In this document: positions 1 to 10,694 of the stretch, in pieces | Layout: the number at the start of each line of letters is the position of its first letter | Numbering within the stretch: position 1 is the stretch's first letter | Origin: Hyperoodon ampullatus | Taxonomy: Eukaryota > Chordata > Mammalia > Artiodactyla > Ziphiidae | Direction of reading: 5' to 3' | Assembly: GCA_949752795.1 (NCBI GenBank) | Contig: OX457070.1 | Span: forward strand, 26,002,588 to 26,066,587 | DNA: 64,000 bases | Position numbers and translations under genes: made by a program | Notes under the pieces: generated by a model | Database searches by the model: none | What the model was told of the DNA's origin: nothing | The model's input: the letters and a program-made list of their open reading frames with translations, nothing else

Positions 1-194
1 GGTGGCACAGTGGTTGAGAGTCCGCCTGCCAATGCAGGGGACACAGGTTTGTGCCCCGGTCCGGGAGGATCCCACATGCCGCAGAGCGGCTGGGCCTGTG
101 AGCCATGGCCGCTGAGCCTGCGTGTCCGGAGCCTGTGCTCCGCCACAGGAGGGGCTGCAACAGTGAGAGGTCGGCGTACCGCAAAAAAAGGGCA
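1..194 (+). mobile_element. CHR-2-type SINE, cut by the window edge
   Basis: This tRNA-derived SINE lacks only its first few bases, which lie outside the window. The body shows the usual landmarks: a cagtggttgagagtccgcc head, a gccatggccgctgagcctg middle, and a short A-rich tail near 181-190. It belongs to the cetacean-type CHR-2 group that recurs through the window. The ORFs inside it are by-products of its GC-rich body. Confidence 0.9.
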
Positions 195-1140
195 GAAGAC
201 CTAATAGACATTTCTCCAAAGAATACATACAGGTAACCAAGAGGCACATGAAAATTTGGTCAACATCGGTAATTATTAGAGAAATGCAAATCAAAACCAT
301 TGATGCAATGAGATATCACCTCACACCAGTCAGAGTGGCTACCATCAAAAAATCCACAAAAAATAAATGCTGGAGAGGGCGTGGAGAGAAGGGAACCCTC
401 CTACACTGTTGGTGGAAATGTAAATTGGTACAGCTACTGTGGAGAACAGTATGGAGGTTCCTTAAAGAGCTAAAAGTAGAGCTATCGTATGATCCTGCAA
501 TCCCACTCCTGGGCATATATTCAGAGAAAAGCATGATCCGAAAGGATACATGCATCCCAATGTTCACTGCAGCACCGTTCACAATAGCCAAGACATGGAA
601 GCAACCTAAATGTCCATCGACAAATGAATGGATAAAGAAGATGTGGTACACATATACAATGGAATATTACTCGGCCATAAAAAGAATGAAATAGTGCCAT
701 TTGCAGCAACATGGATGGACCTAGAGATTGTCATACTGAGTGAAGTCAGACAGAGGAAGACAAATATCGTATGATATCACTTATATGTGGAATGTAAAAA
801 CAAATACACACACACACAAACACACACACACACATGAAGTAATTTACAAAACAGACTCACAGACTTAGAGAACAAACTTATGGTTACCAGAGGGGAAGGG
901 TGGGGGGGAGGGAGAGTAAGGCAGTTTTGGGATTGACAGGTACACACTGCTATATTTAAAATAGATAACAAGGACCTACTATACAACACAGGGAACTCTT
1001 CTCAATATTATGTAACAAACTAAATGGTGAAAGAATTTGAAAAACAGATACATGTATATGTATAACTGAATCACTTTGCTGTACACCTGAAACTAACATA
1101 ACACAACATTGTTAATCAATTATACTCCAGTATAAAACAA
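195..1140 (+). mobile_element. L1 3' part (ORF2 C-terminus and 3' UTR)
   Basis: A decayed L1 fragment. Positions 248-694 translate to the end of ORF2, with the recognisable stretches [14 protein letters not shown] and [12 protein letters not shown] 3' UTR follows with a (CA)n run at about 805-833, a G-rich block at about 893-915 and the terminal motif 'caattatactccagtataaaa'. The copy is 5'-truncated. A short second L1 3' tail follows at about 1157-1268. Confidence 0.85.
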
Positions 1141-1269
1141 AAAGTTAATAAATACATACATACATATAAAACCATAAAAGGCAGTATTACTGAAGCACTT
1201 TGCTGTACAGCAGAAATTAACACAACATTGTAAATCAACTATACTTCAATAAAATAAATTTTAAAATAA

Positions 1270-4200
1270 ATAAATCCTCCATTTTATATATACACACAAA
1301 ATAAAACACAAACAGCAGAAAAGAGTGGAAGACAAAAATATTAGCAAAGAACAAGGGCAACGATAGAAACTAGCAATAAATATGATAGATATCAATCCAA
1401 ATATATTAATAATCACTTTGAAAGCCAATGGTCTAAGTATAATAATTAAAAGACAGAGATTGCCAAAGTGGATCAAAAAACAAGACCCAACTATATGTTA
1501 TCTACAAGAAAGCCACTTTAAATATAAAAACACATGTAGATGAAAAGTAAATGAATGGAGAAAAATATACCATGCTAATACTAATCAAAAGAAAGTAGAA
1601 GTGCTATATTAATTTCAGACAGGACAGACTTCAAAGGAAGGAAAGTTATCAAGGATAAAGAAGGGCATAACATAATGATAAAGGGGTCAATTCTCCAAGA
1701 AGATGAAACAATGTATACGCAGCTAACAAGACTGTCAAACTACATGAGACAAACAATGATAGAAGTGCAAAGAGAAATAGATGAATCCACTATAATAGTT
1801 GGAGACTTTAACACCCCTCCAACAGAAATGAACAAATCCCTCAGGCAGCAAATCAGTAAGACCATACTTCACCTCAAAAACATCAATAAACTGGATATAA
1901 ATGCACATCTATAAATTACTTCAGTCAAAAACAGCAGACTACACATCCTTCTCAAGCTCACATGGAACATTAACCACAATACGCCATGTTCTGGGCCATA
2001 AAACACACCTTAACAAATTTTAAAAAATAGTAACCATACGATGTCTGCTCTTAGATGAGAATAAAGTTAAACTAGAAATGACACAAAGACAGTTGGAAAA
2101 CCCCCAAATATGTGGAGATTAAACAACATACTTCTAAAAACATATAAATCAAAGAAATATATTAACTTAAATGAAAATGAAAAGACAACTTGTGAAAATT
2201 TGTGGAATGCAGTGAAAGCAGTGCATAGAAAATTTACAGCACTGAATGCATATATTAGAAAAGAAAGATCTAAAATCCATAGTCTAAATTTCTACCTTAG
2301 GAAACTACAAAAAGAAGAGCAAATTAAGTCCAAAGTAAGCAAAACAAACAAATAAATAAATAAATATCAATAAGCCAAGCAAACTAAGAAAAGGAAAGAG
2401 CAGGCACAAATTACTAATATCTAAAATGCAAGTGGGACATCACTACAGATCCTATGGACATTAAAAGGAATATTAGGAACAAACCATATGCCCACAGATT
2501 TGACAATCTAGATGGAATGGACCAATTCCTTAAAAGATACAATGTGCCAAAACTCACATAAGAAGAAAAAGACATGCTGAATAGGCACCAATTTTTGTAA
2601 GAAACTGAATCAGTAACTTAACAACCTTTTAAAAAGAGAAAGCAGTAGGCCCAAGTAGCTTCACTGGTGAATTCTACCAGACATTTAAGGATGAAATTAT
2701 ACCAATTCCCTCCCATCTCTTTCAGAGATAGAAGCAGAAGAAATACTTCTTCCTAATTCATTCTATGAAGTCAGAATTACCCTAATAAAACAACCAGACA
2801 AGGACACTTCAAGAGGAAAAAAACCAAAATACCACTACAGACCAATATCTCTTCTCATGAATATAGTTGCAAAAATCCTCAATAAAGTATTAACGAATCA
2901 AATCCAACAAAGTATAATTATATGCAGTGACCAAGTGGGATTTATCCCAGGTATGCAAGACTGGTTCATTATTCAAAAATCAATTAATGTAATCCATCAC
3001 ATCAAAAGCCTAAAAAAGAAAAATCACACAATTATATCAATAGATGCAAAAAGCGTATTTGAAAAAATCCAACACCCATTCATGAGAAAACTATCAGTAA
3101 ACCAGGAACAGAGGAAAACTTCCTCACCATATTTCATGGTGAGAAACTAGCTTTCTCACAAGGATCAGAAACTCATTAAGGATGCCATTCTCACCCCTCT
3201 TTTTCAACATCACACTGGAATTCCTAGCTAATGCTTTAAGACAAGTAAAGGAAATAAAAAGTATACAGCTGGAGAAGGAAGAAATAAAACTGTGTTTGCA
3301 GATTACATGATGATCTGTAGAAAATCTGAAAGACTCAACAAAAAAACTCTTGGAACTAATAAGCAATTACACTAAGTTGCCAAATGCAAGGTTAATATAC
3401 AAGTCAACACTTGCCTATGTATCATTTATGAACAAGTGAAATTTCAAATTAAAACCACAATACCATTTATATTAGCATCCTATAAAAATGAAATGTTTAC
3501 ATATAAACTAACAAAATATATACAAGATCTATATGAGGAAAATTATAAATTCTTGATGAAAGAAATTAAAGAAGAATTAAATAAATGCAGAGAGATTCCA
3601 TGTTTATCGACAGGAAGACTCAATATTTTCAGGATCCTCAGTTCCTCCTAAACTGATGTATAAATTCAGTGCAAGTCCAATCATAATGCCAGTAAGTTAT
3701 TTTGTGGATACTGAAAGACTGATTCCAAAGTTTATATGGAGAGGCAAAAGACCCAGAAGAGCCAACACAATAATGAAGGAGAAGAACCAAGTAGGAAAAC
3801 TGACACTTTCTGAATTTGAGACTTATAAAGCTACAGTAATCAACACAGTGTCCTACTGGTGAAACAGACAAATAGATCACTGTAACAGAACAGAGCCCAG
3901 AAACAGACCCATGTAAATATAGTCAACTGATCTTTGACAAGGCACAAAGGCAATACAACAGAGTAAAAGTAGCATTTTCAACAAATGGTGCTGGAATAAC
4001 TGGACATACATGTAGAAAAAATGAATCTAGACACAGACTTTAAACCCTTCACAGAAATTAAATCAAAATGGATCATAGGGCTTCCCTGGTGGCGCAGTGG
4101 TTGAGAGTCCGCCTGCCGATGCAGGGGACGCGGATTCGTGCCACGGTCCAGGAGGATCCCACATGCCACGGAGCGGCTGGGCCCGTGAGCCATGGCTGCT

Positions 4201-5612
4201 GAGCCTGCGCATCTGGAGCCTGTGCTCCGCAACGGGAGAGGCCACAACAGTGAGAGGCCCGCATACCACAAAAAAAAAAAAAATGGATCATAGACCCAAA
4301 TGTAAAATGCAAAACACCTAGAAAACAACATAGGAGAAAACCTATATGACCTCGGATATGGTGATGAATTTCAAGATACAACATCAGAGATACAATCCTT
4401 GAAAGAAATAACTGATAAGCTGGACATACTAAAATTAAAAATTTCTATTCTGTGAAAAACAATGTCAAGAGAATGAGACTGGGAGAAAGATATTTACAAA
4501 AGACACATTTGATAAAAAACTATTATCCAAAATATACAAAGAACTCTTAAAAGTCAACAATAACAAAATAACCCAATATAAAGATGGGCCAAAGACACTA
4601 ACAGATACCTCAGCAAAAACGATATACAACTGGAAAATAAGTATATGAAAACATGCCCCACATCACATCACCAGGGAAGTGAAAACTAAAACAACAATAA
4701 GACACTACTTACACACCTATTAGAATAGCCAAAATTGAGAAAACTGAAAATAACAAATGCTGGTGAGCATGCGGAGCCACAGAAACTCTGATTCATTGTT
4801 GGTAGGAATGTGAAATGAAACAGTCACTTTATAAGATGGTTTGGCAGTTTCTCATGAAACTAAGCATACTCGTACCATACGATCTAGCATTTGTGCTCCT
4901 TGATATTTACCCAACTAAGCTGAAAACTTATGTCCACACAAAAACCTGTATCTGATGTTTATAGCAGATTTATTAAAAATTGTCAGAACCTACAAGGAAC
5001 CAAGATGTCCTTCAGTAGATGTAGGGATAAATTCTATTAAGTAGATGAATGGATAAACTGTGGTACATCCAGACAATGGAATATTATTCATTGCTAAAAA
5101 GAAATGAGCTATGAAGCCATAACAAAACATGGAAGAACCTTAATGCATATTACTAATCGAGAGAGCCAATCTGAACAGGCTACAAAACGTATGATTCCAA
5201 CTATAGGACAATGTGGAAAATGGTAAAGTATGGAGACAGTAAAAAGATCAGTGGTTGCAGTGTGGGTGGTAGACTTGAATAGATGGAGTACAGAGGAATT
5301 TTAGGGTGGTGACAATACTCTGTATATTATAATGATGGATACATGTCATTATACACTATCCAAACATACAGAAAGTACAATACCAGGAGTGAACCCTAAT
5401 GTAAACTGTGGACTTAGGGTGCTTAAGACATGTCAGTGTAGGTTCATCCATTGTAAAAACTGTACCACTCTGGTGGGGGATGTTGATAATGGCAGAGGAA
5501 ATGCATGTGATGGGGGCAGGGGGTATATGGGAAATCTCTGTATCTTCCTCGCAATTTTGCTACGAACCTGAAACAGCTCTAAAAGATACAATCTTTTAAA
5601 CAAAAGTTGATA
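1270..5612 (+). mobile_element. Old L1 (L1M-like), ORF2 to 3' UTR, interrupted by a SINE
   Basis: A long, heavily mutated L1 in plus orientation. About 1675-1914 retains the endonuclease motif VGDFNTP. About 2857-3150 retains reverse transcriptase sequence ([13 protein letters not shown]...[10 protein letters not shown]). About 3656-3862 retains downstream ORF2 sequence (IPKFIWRGKRPR). The ORF2 C-terminal zone continues after the SINE at 4079-4279. The 3' UTR near 5330-5610 has the older L1M-style 'ctgtaccactctggtggggg' motif. Many stops and frameshifts make it inactive. Confidence 0.85.
4079..4279 (+). mobile_element. CHR-2-type SINE with target-site duplication
   Basis: A full-length SINE inserted into the older L1. 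It is flanked by the direct repeat aaaatggatcatag at 4065-4078 and 4280-4293, so insertion was by L1-type retrotransposition. It ends in an A-rich tail. Confidence 0.93.
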
Positions 5613-5624
5613 GAATGTTTAAAA

Positions 5625-7440
5625 AAATAAACACTTGAAGTTGAACACAAAATCCAAAGATATACCTTGCTCATGAATTGGAAGATTAATACTGTTAAAG
5701 TGACCATACTCCCCTAGGCAATCTACAAATTCAGTGCAATGCCTACCAAAATACCAGTGGCATTTTTCACAAAACAAGAAAAAATAAATCTAAAATTTGT
5801 ATGGAAACACAAAATACCCCAAATAGCTTAAACAGTGTTGAGAAAGAAGACCAAAGCTGGAGGTATTACTATCCTTGACTTCAAACTATACCATAAAGCT
5901 ACAGATGTCAAAACAGTATGGTATTGGCACAAAAACAGACATATAGAACAACGGAACAGAATAAAGACCCCAGAAACTTACACGGTCAACTAATCTATGA
6001 CCAAAGGGGCAAAAATAAGCAATAGGGAAAGGTTTCCCCTTCAATAAATGGTATTGGGGAATCTGGACAGCTACATGCAAAAGAAGCAACCTGGACTACC
6101 TTCTCACACCATATGCAAAAATAAACTCAAAATGAATTAAAGACTTAAATGGAAGACCTGAAACCATAGAACTCCTAAAAGAAAATATTGGCAGTACACT
6201 CTGAGATCACTCTTAGCAATATTTTTTTGAATACATCTCCTTAGGCAAGGGAAACCAAAGCAAAAATAAACAAATGGACTACATCAAACTAAACAGCTAC
6301 TGCACAGCAAACGGAACTATCAATGAAACAAGATGGCAGCCTACTGAATGGAAGAAGATATTTGCAAATGATATATCTGACAAGGGATTAATATCTAAAA
6401 TAGACAAAAAAATTCATACAACTCAATCAAAAAAAACAACCCAATTAAAAAATGGTCAGAGGATCTGAATAGACATTTTTGTAAAAAAGACATACAGATG
6501 GCTAACAGATATACAAAAAGATGCTCAACATGACTATCATCAGAGAAATGCAAATAAAAACCTCAATGAGATATCACCTCACACTTGTTAGAATGGTTAT
6601 TATCAAAAAGAGAGCAAGTAAGTGTTGGTATGGATGTGAAGAAAAGGGAACACTCATGCACTGTTGGTGGGAATGTAAACTGGTGCAGCCACTATGGAAA
6701 ACAGTACAGAGGTTCCTCACAAAATTAAAAATAGCATTACCACATGATCCATCAATTAACTTATGGGTATTTTTCCAAAGAAAACAAAAACACTAATTCA
6801 AAAAGATATGTGCACCCCTATATCCAGTGCATCATTACTTACAATAGTCAAGATATGGAAGTAACCTAAGTGTCTACCAAGAGATGAATGGATAAAGATA
6901 TATATATATAGACACACACACACACATATATACACACACACCCCATATGGTTAATAGACCATGATATACATATATCATGGTCTATTAACCATAAAAAGGA
7001 ATGAAATCTTGCCATTTGCAACAACATGGATGGACCTAGAGGCTATTATGGTAAATGAAATAAATCAGACAAAGAGAGACAAATACTGTATGATTTCACT
7101 TACACGTGGAGTCTAAAAACAAAACAAATGGATAAACATAACAAAACAGAAGTATTCTCATAGATACAGAGAACAAACAGGTGATTGCCAGAGGAGAGGG
7201 GGATGGGAGGGAAGAGTGAGATAGGTGAAGAAGACTAAGATAAACAAAAAAAAAATGAGTCATGGGGATGAAATGTACAACATGGGGGAATATAGTCAAT
7301 ACTAGTGTAAAAACTTTGTATCGTGACAGATGGTAACTAGACTTATCTTGGTGATCATTTTGTAATGTTAGAAATATCAAATCACTAAGCTGTGAAGCTG
7401 AAACTAACATAGTCAATTATACTTGTACTTCAACTTTTGA
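5625..7440 (+). mobile_element. L1 3' half, decayed
   Basis: L1 ORF2 C-terminal region followed by 3' UTR. Positions 6274-6468 (MDYIKLNSYCTANGTINE) and 6521-6796 ([11 protein letters not shown]...[12 protein letters not shown]) are typical ORF2 tail segments in shifting frames. The 3' end is near 7400-7440 ('aactaacatagtcaattata'). It contains TA/CA microsatellite sequence at 6897-6941 and a perfect hairpin at 6946-6993. Confidence 0.82.
6946..6993. repeat. Perfect 23-bp inverted repeat with 2-nt loop
   Basis: The arm at 6946-6968 (tatggttaatagacc then atgatata) is the exact reverse complement of 6971-6993, separated by 'ca'. The right arm continues the normal L1 sequence 'accataaaaagg'. The left arm is therefore the added inverted copy, next to TA/CA microsatellite sequence. 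Confidence 0.95.
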
Positions 7441-7616
7441 AAAGGTAATTTAATATATCCACTTGTACATTTCATTCTGAGGAAAATGAATAGCAAATAG
7501 CTTAATAGTCAGAAAAGACAACTTGACTTTTGTTATGTGTTCACAGAAGAATATTTAGAAAAATTACCAGCAGAGTCAAAAAATCTGCTATACAACATTA
7601 ACTATAAAACCTAGGG

Positions 7617-7816
7617 TTTCCCTGGTGGCGCAGTGGTTGAGAGTCCGCCCGCCGATGCAGGGGACACGGGTTCGTGCCCTGGTCCGGGAAGATCCCACAT
7701 GCGGCGGGGCGGCTGGGCCCGTGAGCCATGGCCGCTGAGCCTGCGCGTCCGGAGCCTGTGCTCCGCAACAGGAGAGGCCACAACAGTGAGAGGCCCGCAT
7801 ACCGCAAAACAAAAAA
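7617..7816 (+). mobile_element. CHR-2-type SINE
   Basis: A complete SINE body from 'ttccctggtggcgcagtgg' to 'gcccgcataccgcaaaac', with a short A-rich tail. I could not find clean target-site duplications. Confidence 0.9.
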
Positions 7817-7900
7817 AGCCTATAGTTAATGCTGTATTCTGCATTTAAGAGTTTGTTAAGAGTGTAGATCCCATGTTATCTTACCATAATAAAAAATTCC

Positions 7901-7954
7901 GGAAGGAAGGAAGGAAGGAAGGAAGGAAGGAAGGAAACAAGGAAGGAAGGAAGG
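7901..7954 (+). repeat. (GGAA)n microsatellite
   Basis: About 13 GGAA/GAAG units with a single interruption (aaacaa) near 7935. Confidence 0.95.
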
Positions 7955-8205
7955 CAAATCACTGGGGGAAACGTGCTTTTAAAAAAGGGTGCTAGAACAA
8001 CTACTTATGCATTTTATTATCTGTTAATTTTGTTTCTCACAAGCATATATACAAAACTAAAATCCATCTAATTTATACTTTCAAAAAACTTTTCCAAAAT
8101 TGATAAGTCAAATAATTATGTTTTATCACTGACAATTTTCTAAGAAACTGTATGAATTATGCCATTAAGTGTACATATCTGATAGCTATATCAATTTTTA
8201 TGGAA

Positions 8206-8325
8206 TTAATAACAGCTGCCAATTATTGAGCAATATCACACACCCTAATAAGCATTTTATAGGCATTATCTCATGTAAGCCATAGCAAAATCCTGTAAGA
8301 TAGGTATCATTATACCCCATTATTG
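8206..8325 (+). mobile_element. MIR fragment
   Basis: Matches the MIR core pattern: 'attattgagcaatatcacac', then a 'cattttataggcattatctc' segment, then 'gataggtatcattatacccc'. It is ancient and diverged. Confidence 0.7.
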
Positions 8326-8329
8326 TTCA

Positions 8330-9152
8330 TAATAGCAGACCAAATGTCCCAGGCACAAGAGAATGGATAAACTATGATATATTCATACACTGGAATACTT
8401 ACAGCAATAAAAAGGAATAAATTAAAACTATGTATATCTATCTAGAAGAACCTCAGAAGCCAAAGACTGTGTGAAAATTGCAATTCTCAGAAGAATATAT
8501 AACATCTTAATATATAACATCTTTATTCCATCTGTTATATAGTTCAAAACCATACTGAGCAGCAAGAAAACCAATACATGTCAGGATAGGAAGTAAGAGT
8601 GATATAACTGGGGAAGAGAACACACAGTAATTCAGTGATATTTGGTAACATTCTACTTCTCAAGCTGGATGGCCAATAAACAGGAATTATTTCTACTTTT
8701 TCTTTATACACGCTTTATATATATTCTTTTCTATGCATGAAATAGTTTATAGATGGAAAATGAGTACTATTAAAAAGAAGGTCATTCAAATACCGTATGC
8801 TAACACATATATATGGAATTTAAGAAAAAAAAATGTCATGAAGAACCTAGGGGTAAAACAGGAATAAAGACACAGACCTACTGAGAATGGACTTGAGGAT
8901 ATGGGGAGGGGGAAGGGTAAGCTGTGACAAAGTGAAAGAGAGGCATGGACATATATACACTACCAAACGTAAGGTAGATAGATAGTGGGAAGCAGCCGCA
9001 TAAGATCAGCTCGGTGCTTTGTGACCGCCTGGAGGGGTGGGATAGGGAGGGTGGGAGGGAGGGAGACGCAAGAGGGAAGGGATTTGGGAACAGATGTATA
9101 TGTATGACTGATTCACTTTGTTATAAAGCAGAAACTAATAAAAAAAAAAAAG
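8330..9152 (+). mobile_element. Two adjacent L1 3' fragments
   Basis: 8330-8765 is a diverged L1 tail ('caaatgtcccaggcacaaga', 'gaataaattaaaact'). About 8775-9152 is a younger cetartiodactyl L1 3' end with 'ggcatggacatatatacact' and a G-rich block. It ends at 'gcagaaactaataaaaaaaa'. The sequence aagaaggtcatt before it and aagaaagtcatt after it look like a target-site duplication. The younger piece is very similar to the L1 at 26005-26262. Confidence 0.85.
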
Positions 9153-9523
9153 AAAGTCATTTATACATAAGCTGTTATAGCTGTGTGTTCTTAAGCAGAG
9201 AATATACATCTGAAAATAGCTGGACTGCATCTGCATCTCAAGATACCACCCTCAAGAAAAAATAAAAGTGATAAGAATACATTGATAAAACAAGCAAATC
9301 CATTCTTATTTTTCTAAGACAAAAGTTTTTAATAGATTTAGAATTAATCAAAACCTATAGAACCTAACCCTAAATCTTAGCTTTTGAAGACTTAAAGACT
9401 CCTAACACTTCAGCCAAAGACTATCAGTGACTCAGCTGGAGTCATCAATGCCCAGGTAAGAGATCCAAATTTCACCCCCTTTCTGTCACATTTTCTCTCT
9501 TAATTTCTAGATTTCCTTTATAC
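9153..9523. other. Intron 9 sequence next to exon 9
   Basis: Unique-looking AT-rich sequence between the L1 tail and the exon 9 donor. I see no repeat or gene signal apart from the ALMS1 splice donor at 9522-9523. Confidence 0.6.
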
Positions 9524-9657
9524 CTTGGGCAAGTCAGTTGTTCTCCCATGACCAAACAACTTTGCTTTGATCTCTTCTACTTTTCTCCTGTCATCTTCAT
9601 TTAATTCTGAAATGGAGTAGCCATACTCATGAGCCATATTAAACTTCAGATTCCAGG
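9524..9657 (-). CDS. ALMS1: ALMS1 exon 9
   Basis: A 134-bp exon encoding 44 codons plus the 2 nt that complete a split codon from exon 8. On the minus strand the acceptor is CTTTTCTCTCCAG|CCTGG and the donor is CCCAAG|GTATAA. The last base of exon 8 (G) plus CC gives Ala. The translation runs AWNLKFNMAHEYGYS and then ISELNEDDRRKVEEIK. It ends in GHGRTTDLPK. This is nearly identical to the human ALMS1 segment that follows the repeat exon. The exon ends in phase 0, and the following exon 10 is outside the window. Identity is very secure because the segment is strongly conserved and the phase joins exactly with exon 8. Confidence 0.96.
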
Positions 9658-10694
9658 CTGGAGAGAAAAGCATAAAAACATTCAAGATCATACAATGCAA
9701 AAGTATCAGTGACTATAAGAGCACAGAAGATCATCAATATATGCAATTTAATGCCCTACCACAGTGCTTACTAAACAGTGTGTACTCTCAATTTTATGAC
9801 AAACTATTAGAAGTTCTTGAGAGACATAATTTCACTGAAAAGTCAGATTTTTTAAAAACATTCTACAGACATTTCTCCAAAGAGACCACTTTAAATATGG
9901 TATTCAGCCATTTTATCTTTATCTTCCTTCCAATCAAAAGAGTCCCTATGTCTCCCCAATTAGCTCCTGCTACAGTCACTGCCACTTCCATGATAGTTAA
10001 TATTGTAAAAGAATAAATAAAACTTGAAGTTTTTGGAGAATCAAAATATGCATAAGTGATAGAAGGAATGGTGTAGGAAGTTAATCTCAAGAGATTTCCA
10101 AGTAGGCCTGAACTGCTTATAAGTTGCCTTCCAAAACATATTTATTCGCCATGTTATCTTAAAAACTTTTTTTCTTTTTTTTAATGGAATTCTACAATTA
10201 GAGATTAATGGAATTTAACTCTAACCCAAGTTCTAGTGTGAAATACCTTGATTTGGTTTTTTCTGACATCTATCTAAGATCTGCTTTAAGAACTTTATTA
10301 GAAAAGTGGATAGAAAGTATATGTAGTTTGATGATACAGAGTGACTTAGAGAAGCACAAATTGAAGTTTTTTACTGCCTCCAAAATAAGGACAGTGCAAT
10401 GAAAAAGATCAGGAAAACATCCAAGCTTTAGGAGTTTGGAAACCCAAGTTTTATCTCCCCTTTTCTTCAGACATCAGAACTTACTTTTCCTTAAGACCTT
10501 AAACTAGCACTATTACTACTGTGACTTCATTATTGGTTAAATGAGTTTATTCTGGGTTGCCAGTAGAAAATATAATCATCTAACAGTTCTACAAGAAAAT
10601 TAATTTAGAGCTCCAACATTTAACTTTAAGCAAATTATTAAACTATAATGTTTATGAGTTTGACCTGCCTTTATAACAAATTATCTTTTCCTAC
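9658..10694 (-). other. ALMS1: ALMS1 intron 8
   Basis: A 1037-bp intron with donor GTAGGA (10694 downward) and acceptor CTCCAG. It is mostly unique AT-rich sequence. I see no SINE or L1 in it, unusual among the long ALMS1 introns here. The short ORFs 9741-10016 and 9863-10090 have no family resemblance and are not called. Confidence 0.85.

Noticed and set aside
248..694. 148-codon ORF on plus strand
   Set aside because: It is the C-terminal remnant of L1 ORF2 ([19 protein letters not shown]), not a host gene.
1..9523. Search for ALMS1 exon 10
   Set aside because: No open minus-strand frame of the expected ~1.9 kb; the stretch is L1, SINE and intron.
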